Source: Sulfurovum sp. (GTDB lineage Bacteria > Campylobacterota > Campylobacteria > Campylobacterales > Sulfurovaceae). Taken from it: a DNA stretch of 5,251 nucleotides. The stretch covers positions 1 to 5,251 of the forward strand of contig DYMW01000103.1 in assembly GCA_020721385.1 (NCBI GenBank). The letters are read 5' to 3'. A program made the translations under genes and the position numbers. The first letter of the stretch is position 1. Each line of letters opens with the position of its first letter. Of the stretch, positions 1 to 5,251 are shown piece after piece. The notes beneath the pieces are model-generated. The model made no database searches. It was given only the letters and a program-made list of their open reading frames with translations, and was not told the origin of the DNA.

Positions 1-1
1 A

Positions 2-952
2 TTAGTGTAAATCTCTCCATAATGAGCTTTTCCAAAGATAAGCTAAAATTGTAAATAGAATCATAAATCCGATTACCCATGGTCCCGCAATTGCACGTGC
101 AGGTTTACTTGGATCACCAATTTCATCTAAATACGCTCTTACTTCTTCATAACCTTTTTCACTTAATCCAACTCTAGGCATTGAAGTACCTGCCAATTGT
201 GATTGAGGATTTTCTACAAATGTTTCTAAGAAATGTGCAGATCTCGCTCTTGCTATCATTGAAAGGTCTGGTGGTAATTTACCCATATAGGCTTTCACCG
301 CGTCTTGCTCTTCAATAACTTTGATTTTATGAGCCAAAGCATCTTTTTCAAATTTAAATGATGGTGTATCCCCCAACTGCGTTGACTTAGCATAACGCAT
401 TGCATGACAACGACCACATGCTTCTGTAAATGCCTCTTTAGCTGTTAGTTCTGCTGATTTATTTGCTTGAAGATACGCAACAACGTTGGCAATATCTTGT
501 GGCTCTGAAACCATACTAGAGATGCTTCCCATTGGATGCGTCATCGTACCATTTGGATACTTATGGTCAACATTTGATGCTATTGCAGGATCTTTAATTA
601 ACGCAATTAAGTAGTTTTTGTCATACAATGCACCAGCATGATCTAATGATGGAGGAATAACACCACCCATGTTCGTGGCACCATCCATGTGACAACCCAT
701 ACACATACCAAAGGTTGCTTCACCAGCTACGGCATCACCTTTAAGTGCTGCAATTGTTTTTACCTCTGCCCAAAAAGCTTTTTTCATCTCTTGTTTTTCT
801 TTAGATGCCTCTTCTATGTCCGCTGTTCCATCATAAACAAAATTATGACTCTCAACATGTTTGTGCATCTGAGAGTGAGCATACGGCTCAACTCCCCAAT
901 ATAATAGTAGCGTAAAGAAGGCCACAACTCCGAATATTTTAAGTTCTTTCAT
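2..952 (-). CDS. petC: Di-haem cytochrome c subunit of the cytochrome bc complex (PetC)
   Basis: This is the electron-exit subunit of the quinol:cytochrome c oxidoreductase, taking electrons from the Rieske cluster and passing them to a periplasmic cytochrome c. The 316-aa protein has two CxxCH haem c sites: CMGCH (C84, C87, H88) and CGRCH (C179, C182, H183). Axial methionine candidates are M137, M141 or M147 for haem 1, and M258 in SMPRVGL for haem 2. A hydrophobic segment at about residues 6-20 is an uncleaved anchor or signal. A second at about 290-307, followed by a short tail with K308 and R313, is a C-terminal anchor, so both haem domains should sit in the periplasm. The motif KLPPDLSMIARAR (225-237) recalls cytochrome c1. 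The start is supported by AAGGAG 6 nt upstream. The gene is complete, with its TAA at positions 2-4. It is the last pet gene, 10 bp after petB. The family assignment is secure; the axial ligands are inferred. Confidence 0.95.
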   Translation of the reverse strand: MKELKIFGVVAFFTLLLYWGVEPYAHSQMHKHVESHNFVYDGTADIEEASKEKQEMKKAFWAEVKTIAALKGDAVAGEATFGMCMGCHMDGATNMGGVIPPSLDHAGALYDKNYLIALIKDPAIASNVDHKYPNGTMTHPMGSISSMVSEPQDIANVVAYLQANKSAELTAKEAFTEACGRCHAMRYAKSTQLGDTPSFKFEKDALAHKIKVIEEQDAVKAYMGKLPPDLSMIARARSAHFLETFVENPQSQLAGTSMPRVGLSEKGYEEVRAYLDEIGDPSKPARAIAGPWVIGFMILFTILAYLWKSSLWRDLH

Positions 953-958
953 CCCTTA

Positions 959-964
959 CTCCTT
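959..964 (-). promoter_or_regulatory. Ribosome binding site of petC, overlapping the petB stop
   Basis: The minus strand reads TAAGGAG, so the petB stop TAA (965-963) overlaps AAGGAG (964-959), 6 nt before the petC ATG. The layout is the same as at the petA-petB junction and fixes the petC start. Confidence 0.82.
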
Positions 965-2186
965 ACAGCTTTTTTTCTATTTTAGTGATAAATGGTAATG
1001 CAATCCACAATACAAAGAAAAGAATCGCAGCAACCAATCCAATAAATGCAAACGTTGCATCGGTTGGAGGTAATTTACCCATAAATGTTAAGACCAATAC
1101 ATCAAGCAACATTAACCAAAACCAAATATTAAACAATCCTCTTTTACTTGCAGGAGCAACATTTGGACTTCTGTCTAAGAAAGGAAGTGCCAAGAAAATC
1201 ACCTGTGCAATACCAAATGCAATTAAACCAAAATCTTTAGAAAAAGGTCTAAGAATCTCATACGACCACAAGAAATACCACTCAGGGTAGATGTGTGCTG
1301 GTGTACTTAATCCATCGGCTGGGTCAAAGTTTACAGGATCCATTGCAAAGTCAAAGTTATAAAATACCAAGTAGAAGAACAAGATAAAATAAACACCCAT
1401 AACAAAGACATCTTTACTTAAAAATACTGGTTGGAAAGGAATAACTTTAGACTCTTTTACTTTTCCTGCTTTGTAAAGCTCTGCCGCTTCTTCAAAATCG
1501 AAATTTTCACCATCTTGATTGTTAACGTGTGGAAGTCTTAATGTTGCAAAGTGGAACACAATTCCTCCAATAATAACCAATGGTAAAAGGAACACGTGTA
1601 ACATAAAGAATCGTGTTAAGAATGCTTGACCTGGAACATAATCTCCTCTAATCCACTCAACAAGACCATACGCTTCTAATGAACCGCCTGAGAATAAATT
1701 GGTAATAACCATACCTGCCCAATAAGACATCTGTCCCCATGGCAACATGTATCCTGAAAATGCTTCCGCAGAGAACAATACAAAAAGTAACATTCCTGAA
1801 AGCCAAATCATCTCACGACCTCTTTTATAAGAACCGTAATAGATACCTGTAAACATGTGGATATAGATAATTAAAAAGACCAATGATGCACCAACACCAT
1901 GAATGTGTCTCCACAACCATCCATAACCAACTTCGGTCATAATCGTGTAATTCACTGAATCAAATGCCGTATCAACGCTTGGTTGATAATACATTAAAAG
2001 AAAAATTCCTGAAACTAAAAGAACGCCAAATGTAACAGCAAGCACCATGCCCATTGCCCATAAGAAGTTAATGTTTTTTGGAATCCAATATTCAAAAGCA
2101 AGTACTTTACTTACGGTAGTAAGTGCCAATCTTTCATCTAACCATTTAGCTGAGAATGGTTTTGCGTTTTCGTCAAAATGTGCCAT
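963..2186 (-). CDS. petB: Cytochrome b subunit of the cytochrome bc complex (PetB)
   Basis: This is the membrane core of the complex. It carries haems bL and bH and forms the quinol oxidation (Qo) and quinone reduction (Qi) sites. The 407-aa protein shows eight hydrophobic helices, at about residues 40-66, 90-115, 125-148, 190-213, 259-278, 318-336, 351-369 and 376-400. It is therefore a fused full-length cytochrome b, not a split b6 plus subunit IV. Haem-ligand histidines are H96 and H110 in helix B and H197 and H212 in helix D. The Qo motif PEWYF is intact at 301-305. Helix D histidines are 15 residues apart, as in cytochrome b6; mitochondrial-type cytochrome b has 14. The loop between helices D and E carries an extra charged stretch (about 222-250). 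Translation starts 7 nt after a strong AAGGAGG. The gene lies 12 bp after petA and 10 bp before petC, clearly in one operon with them. Confidence 0.97.
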   Translation of the reverse strand: MAHFDENAKPFSAKWLDERLALTTVSKVLAFEYWIPKNINFLWAMGMVLAVTFGVLLVSGIFLLMYYQPSVDTAFDSVNYTIMTEVGYGWLWRHIHGVGASLVFLIIYIHMFTGIYYGSYKRGREMIWLSGMLLFVLFSAEAFSGYMLPWGQMSYWAGMVITNLFSGGSLEAYGLVEWIRGDYVPGQAFLTRFFMLHVFLLPLVIIGGIVFHFATLRLPHVNNQDGENFDFEEAAELYKAGKVKESKVIPFQPVFLSKDVFVMGVYFILFFYLVFYNFDFAMDPVNFDPADGLSTPAHIYPEWYFLWSYEILRPFSKDFGLIAFGIAQVIFLALPFLDRSPNVAPASKRGLFNIWFWLMLLDVLVLTFMGKLPPTDATFAFIGLVAAILFFVLWIALPFITKIEKKL

Positions 2187-2193
2187 CTATTTT

Positions 2194-2200
2194 CCTCCTT
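2194..2200 (-). promoter_or_regulatory. Strong ribosome binding site of petB, overlapping the petA stop
   Basis: The minus strand reads TAAGGAGG: the petA stop codon TAA (2201-2199) runs directly into AAGGAGG (2200-2194). The spacer to the petB ATG is 7 nt. A ribosome ending petA would cover this site, which suggests coupled translation. It fixes the petB start. Confidence 0.85.
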
Positions 2201-2702
2201 AAACTGTAAGACCAGCGTTTAGCATTTTTTTATACTCTGCACCAGCTTCACCTAAAACCAACTTTGTTCCGTCAATCTTAAATGGTGGAATCTCTAGTGG
2301 ACTTGGAGGTGGTAAGTTTGGAAGGTTAATACCTGATACATCAAACTCTCCACCATGACATGCACATTTAAACTTTTTTTCATCTCCAAAATAAGCAGGA
2401 ATACAGCCAAGATGTGTACACAAACCAATAGACACATGAAATCTATCTGCTCCAATAACCACATCTCGGTCATTAGCAGGAGCATCTTTTGGCTTTTTAA
2501 GTACAAAAATTGGTTTTCCCCTCCATTTCTCTACACTTAGTATATTTTCCTCTGCTGTACTCAAATCAATTGTTGTAAAACCCGCCGCTTTAACACTTGG
2601 AAGTGGATCCCAAGAACGTTTCATTGCATACAACGCACCGATACCACCTAAAGCAGTAAAACCACCTAGAGCCATACCCATGAAATCACGTCTACTACTC
2701 AT
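2199..2702 (-). CDS. petA: Rieske 2Fe-2S protein of the cytochrome bc complex (PetA)
   Basis: This subunit takes the first electron from quinol at the Qo site and carries it to PetC. The 167-aa protein begins with a twin-arginine motif (SRRDFMG, residues 3-9) and a glycine/alanine-rich hydrophobic stretch (about 10-27). This indicates Tat export of the folded protein with retention of the N-terminal anchor. Cluster box I is CTHLGC (C95, H97, C100) and box II is CACHGG (C113, C115, H116). By homology C95, C113, H97 and H116 bind the cluster, and C100 pairs with C115 in a disulfide. A proline loop, NLPPPSPLEIPPF (129-141), follows. Box II departs from the usual CPCHGSxY: glycine replaces serine and F120 stands at the tyrosine place, which predicts a low redox potential. 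The start has AAAGGA 5 nt upstream. It is the first gene of petABC, with its own probable promoter. Confidence 0.97.
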   Translation of the reverse strand: MSSRRDFMGMALGGFTALGGIGALYAMKRSWDPLPSVKAAGFTTIDLSTAEENILSVEKWRGKPIFVLKKPKDAPANDRDVVIGADRFHVSIGLCTHLGCIPAYFGDEKKFKCACHGGEFDVSGINLPNLPPPSPLEIPPFKIDGTKLVLGEAGAEYKKMLNAGLTV

Positions 2703-2732
2703 ACCTGTCCTTTATAATAAATTTCAACCTTT

Positions 2733-2738
2733 ATTATA
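2733..2738 (-). promoter_or_regulatory. Probable -10 box of the petABC promoter
   Basis: The minus strand reads TATAAT here, a perfect -10 hexamer, with a T-rich run just upstream (2742-2748) and no clear -35. That arrangement is typical of housekeeping promoters in Campylobacterota. Transcription would start near 2726, giving a leader of about 24 nt before petA. A second AT-rich hexamer (TATAAA, 2711-2716) lies too close to the start codon to be useful. The call is by eye and no start site is known. Confidence 0.55.
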
Positions 2739-2740
2739 AA

Positions 2741-2760
2741 TAAAAAGAGATTAAGTCTCT
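2741..2760 (-). terminator. Weak candidate intrinsic terminator after the 285-aa gene
   Basis: On the minus strand AGAGA (2760-2756) can pair with TCTCT (2750-2746) across a five-base loop, followed by TTTT (2745-2742). The stem is only five pairs, so termination would be inefficient. Some transcripts from the upstream gene could run into petABC. The T-run doubles as the upstream part of the petA promoter. A competing six-pair hairpin uses part of the same stem. Confidence 0.4.
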
Positions 2761-2767
2761 CTAGACT

Positions 2768-3625
2768 TTAAAGCTTATTCAGAATTTTTTTAATGATTTC
2801 ATTATTTTTTGCTATTTTTACACGTTTGATTAAACCTTGATTTATAATTTTGTGAGAATCCTCTACATTAAAACTTATCATTACCATAATTTGAAGTAAA
2901 CTTAATAAATTCTTTTCATCTTCACTTAATTGATTTATTTCAATAAAAACAACTTCAGCTCCTGCTACACGGGCTTCGAGTGCAGTTTGAAAAGAAGCAG
3001 TTACCACGCGTGTTGAAGAGCAAATTAAATCAGTATACTCTTCTGGTTCATACATGGTTTTAAATATTTTTGCCAAATCATCTTCATATTTCACATAAAA
3101 ATAGTGTCCTAAAAGAAGTTCCATATTGGTCTCTTTAAAAAACTCTGCATTTTTTAATATTGTTTTATCGGCATCAGAATCGCTTAAAAAGAAAAGCGTT
3201 CGCTCCTTTTTTTCATGTTTTTCAAAATAAACATCATCAACAATCAAAGCCGAAATACACGCCTCATCTTGACAATCCAATCGCAACATAATTTCACCAT
3301 GAATGCTCTTATCTTCTGGACTCTCTGCAAATCTAAATACTTGTTTGAAATCGGCACAATACTTCACCAAACGTCCATGGTCATCTTCAGGAGAATCAAT
3401 AATCACTGAAGCTCCAGCCTCTGCAATGGCATCTATATCTTGAATCGTCTCAATGGTTACTGATTCAGGAACCCCAAACTCTTTGGCGACCAATCCTGCT
3501 CTAAAATCATTCACCAACAGCATGGTTTCAACACCATTTGCTCTCAATTTATTTAAAACAACCGAGGCTCTTTTAAGCCTATCAAGCCCATTTTTATGTC
3601 CTGTAAATGCGTAATAATATACCAT
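2768..3625 (-). CDS. Uncharacterised protein with a PseG/GT-B-like two-domain layout
   Basis: I do not recognise a named family with certainty. The 285-aa soluble protein has no signal peptide or membrane helix. Residues 3-135 read as a Rossmann-like domain: a beta strand, then GLDRLKRASVVLNKL (13-27), then a second strand (METMLLVND-like, 34-40). Residues 141-285 look like a second such domain, opening with RTLFFLSDSDADKTIL (142-157) and including SSTRVVTASFQTALEARVAGAE (203-224). This order recalls PseG, the UDP-sugar hydrolase of pseudaminic acid synthesis, and GT28-type glycosyltransferases. In that comparison R16 sits where PseG has its catalytic histidine, so PseG activity is doubtful. 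The similarity is read by eye and is an inference. The start ATG follows AAGGAAAGAG. It lies 61 bp after the SDR gene and 65 bp before petA, on the same strand, with a weak candidate terminator directly after its stop. Confidence 0.8.
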   Translation of the reverse strand: MVYYYAFTGHKNGLDRLKRASVVLNKLRANGVETMLLVNDFRAGLVAKEFGVPESVTIETIQDIDAIAEAGASVIIDSPEDDHGRLVKYCADFKQVFRFAESPEDKSIHGEIMLRLDCQDEACISALIVDDVYFEKHEKKERTLFFLSDSDADKTILKNAEFFKETNMELLLGHYFYVKYEDDLAKIFKTMYEPEEYTDLICSSTRVVTASFQTALEARVAGAEVVFIEINQLSEDEKNLLSLLQIMVMISFNVEDSHKIINQGLIKRVKIAKNNEIIKKILNKL

Positions 3626-3657
3626 CGTTACTCTTTCCTTGTCTTCTATTTTTTGCC

Positions 3658-3663
3658 ATTCTA
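3658..3663 (-). promoter_or_regulatory. Possible -10 box for the 285-aa gene
   Basis: The minus strand reads TAGAAT (one mismatch to TATAAT), preceded by TTTT (3670-3667), in the 61-bp gap after the SDR gene. A start near 3651 would give a leader of about 26 nt. It may instead be incidental AT-rich sequence, with the gene read through from the SDR gene. Confidence 0.3.
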
Positions 3664-3686
3664 GTGAAAATAGATTAAACTACCAC

Positions 3687-5222
3687 CTACTCTTCAATAA
3701 TTCTCTTCACCATAATCTTAAAAATATACTTGTGTATAAAATAGAGGCTGTACCAATATAAATACCCACTTATCCCTGACGGCTCAAAATAGGCTTTAAG
3801 CGTTAAAATCGCTTCATCTTTCTGTTTTGAGGTCTGAATGGTAAATTGTAGCCATGCATTTCCAGGGGTTTTCATGTCGGCTTTTAAACGTAAAATTTTA
3901 TGATATTTCCAATTTTTATAGTAGGTCACTACCCAAAAATCAATTCTATCTCCTACCCGTAACAAACTGGAATTGCGTTTGGTTGGTGAGAGTCCTGCAC
4001 CACCAAAAACTTTATCAATAAGCCCACGAATTTCCCAAAGCCATCGTGGGGAGTAATATCCTGTTACTCCTCCAATATTTTTTATTTTTTGAAAAATTCG
4101 CTCAATATCATCAACGTCAATCTTTTGACTATACGCTTCATAAAGCATCCCTTTAATCTCTTTGGAATCCAAATGTAAAAACTGTTTTTTACGTTCAGCA
4201 TTAAGCACTGAAAGTTCATACGGAGTTACCCACACACTTTGAAATATCGCCTGTTCTGTCCGTTTGGTAGCTTCAATAATTGACTCTTCAAAACTAAGTG
4301 GTACAATAGGAGAATCAGGGTCAATCGCTTCTACAGGATACTTATCAACAATCGCCAAAGAGTGCATTCCTTCTAATAATCGTTCAATTAACAAATACGG
4401 CATGGTCGTCATGTGGCTAATAATACGACTCAAAAATGAAGGCGTTAATAATCGGTTTACAATAGGCAAAGAAAAGGTTTTTAACTGTTTCTCTCGAATT
4501 ATCAAGGAAAATATCTCAATCATCTTGGCATAAGGCAATACATCTTTTGAACCAATTTCTGCAATTTGATTATAATAGTTAGGATTTAACAATGCATAAA
4601 TCAGATATGCCATCACATCATCGACAAAAATAGGTTGACATAGACCCTCTTTTCCTGGAAGTTTGGGTAGAAAAGGAAGTTTCATCCCCAAACTTCTAAT
4701 AATCTCAAAACTCGATGACCCAGCACCAATAATCACCCCTGCTCTAAACTCGGTAACACAAGGATGATTTGCCCGTAAATAATCCGCTGTCTCTTGCCTA
4801 CTTAACAAATGTTTAGAGAGAGGAGCATCAGGTTTATCTACCCCCAAGCCCCCCAAATAGATAATCTGTTTTACCCCTGCCTTACATGATGCTTTGGCAA
4901 CAAGGGTTGCGAGTTCATTGTCTTTATTAATAAAACTGCTTTTCTCATCAATATAAAGTGAATGCACCAAATAATAGACCACATCCACACCTTCTAAAGA
5001 AGCAACAATCTCATTAAAATATTTCTCTTCTAAAAATTGTTCAACAATACAAATATTGGCATATTTATGATTAAGTAGAAAAAAATCATCTTGAAGATAG
5101 GAAAGTTTACGAATACTCCGAGAGAACAAGGTTAAACGGTGACCTTCATTATAAAGGTTATTCACCATCCGTCCACCAATATAACCCGTTGGCCCAAAAA
5201 TTGCAATGTGTTTTTTCATCAT
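3687..5222 (-). CDS. YbjT-like atypical SDR protein with C-terminal DUF2867 domain
   Basis: The 511-aa protein resembles E. coli YbjT in domain order. Residues 4-240 form an NAD(P)-binding Rossmann domain of the atypical SDR type, with the dinucleotide motif GPTGYIGG (10-17), YYLVHS (83-88) and YLGGLGVD (122-129). The usual catalytic YxxxK is replaced by HLLSR (138-142), as expected for NmrA-like or SDR_a5-like members, so dehydrogenase or epimerase chemistry is unproven. A linker region (about 240-380) follows. The end is DUF2867: WLWEIRGLIDKVFGGAGL (394-411), GDRIDFW (424-430), ADMKTPGNAWLQF (448-460) and SGYLYWYS (485-492). The substrate and pathway are unknown. Two adjacent ATGs (5222 and 5219) are both possible starts; the upstream sequence GAAAG is a weak ribosome binding site. 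The stop is TAG. No membrane anchor is clear, though the C-terminal 20 residues are hydrophobic and aromatic-rich. Confidence 0.9.
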   Translation of the reverse strand: MMKKHIAIFGPTGYIGGRMVNNLYNEGHRLTLFSRSIRKLSYLQDDFFLLNHKYANICIVEQFLEEKYFNEIVASLEGVDVVYYLVHSLYIDEKSSFINKDNELATLVAKASCKAGVKQIIYLGGLGVDKPDAPLSKHLLSRQETADYLRANHPCVTEFRAGVIIGAGSSSFEIIRSLGMKLPFLPKLPGKEGLCQPIFVDDVMAYLIYALLNPNYYNQIAEIGSKDVLPYAKMIEIFSLIIREKQLKTFSLPIVNRLLTPSFLSRIISHMTTMPYLLIERLLEGMHSLAIVDKYPVEAIDPDSPIVPLSFEESIIEATKRTEQAIFQSVWVTPYELSVLNAERKKQFLHLDSKEIKGMLYEAYSQKIDVDDIERIFQKIKNIGGVTGYYSPRWLWEIRGLIDKVFGGAGLSPTKRNSSLLRVGDRIDFWVVTYYKNWKYHKILRLKADMKTPGNAWLQFTIQTSKQKDEAILTLKAYFEPSGISGYLYWYSLYFIHKYIFKIMVKRIIEE

Positions 5223-5235
5223 TTTACTTTCAAAT

Positions 5236-5241
5236 AGTATA
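5236..5241 (-). promoter_or_regulatory. Possible -10 box for the SDR-DUF2867 gene
   Basis: The minus strand reads TATACT about 14 nt before the first ATG. Transcription would start near 5229, giving a leader of only about 7 nt with a poor ribosome binding site. The window ends 10 bp upstream, so no -35 region can be judged. A plus-strand TATAAT (5238-5243) overlaps it. Confidence 0.3.
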
Positions 5242-5251
5242 ATTTCAAATT

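Noticed and set aside
689..904. A plus-strand open frame of 71 codons antisense to petC.
   Set aside because: It lies wholly opposite a confident haem protein, and its translation is Cys/Phe-rich with no recognisable domain. It is a shadow frame.
273..1083. An identical 15-bp string (273-287 and 1069-1083) encoding MGKLPP in both PetC and PetB.
   Set aside because: Both copies lie inside well-supported coding frames at unrelated positions of the two proteins. The match is short and best read as coincidence.
985..1290. A plus-strand open frame of 101 codons antisense to petB.
   Set aside because: It is antisense to the conserved C-terminal half of cytochrome b, and its Asn/Lys-rich translation has no family features.
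3650..3677. An inverted repeat CTATTTT/AAAATAG in the gap between the SDR gene and the 285-aa gene, considered as a terminator.
   Set aside because: The arms are almost all A-T with a loop of about 14 bases and no T-run follows, so it is not a credible terminator.
4264..4533. A plus-strand open frame of 89 codons antisense to the SDR-DUF2867 gene.
   Set aside because: There is no ribosome binding site of note and no recognisable protein features, and the opposite frame is clearly coding.

Overview
The window is AT-rich, densely packed bacterial DNA. All five genes lie on the minus strand, so transcription runs from the right end (5222) to the left end (2). The cytochrome bc complex and its protein features point to the Campylobacterota (epsilonproteobacteria), of the Sulfurimonas/Arcobacter type. 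The evidence is a PetA-PetB-PetC gene set with a di-haem cytochrome c subunit instead of a mono-haem cytochrome c1, low GC, and compact intergenic spaces. The genus cannot be fixed from sequence reading alone.

The left half (2-2702) is a complete petABC operon. petA encodes a Tat-exported Rieske iron-sulfur protein, petB a full-length eight-helix cytochrome b, and petC a membrane-anchored di-haem cytochrome c. Together they would form a quinol:cytochrome c oxidoreductase. It would oxidise menaquinol at the periplasmic Qo site, bifurcating electrons to the Rieske cluster and the b haems, with PetC passing electrons on to soluble cytochrome c. The genes are 10-12 bp apart, and at both junctions the ribosome binding site of the downstream gene overlaps the stop codon of the upstream gene. 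A TATAAT-type promoter lies just upstream of petA, directly after a weak candidate terminator of the preceding gene.

The right half (2768-5222) holds two genes outside the respiratory operon. One is a 285-aa protein of uncertain function. Its two-domain layout resembles PseG-type sugar-nucleotide hydrolases and GT-B proteins, but the expected catalytic histidine is not at its usual place. The other is a 511-aa YbjT-like protein combining an atypical NAD(P)-binding SDR domain with a C-terminal DUF2867 domain. A 61-bp gap with a possible weak promoter separates them. Their link to the bc complex, if any, is only one of position.

No RNA genes, CRISPR arrays, mobile elements or attachment sites were seen, and there is no gene-free stretch over 300 bp. 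The most notable points are the altered Rieske box II, which predicts a low redox potential; the b6-like histidine spacing and charged loop insertion in cytochrome b; the cytochrome c1-like motif in the di-haem PetC; and the PseG-like protein with a degenerate active site.
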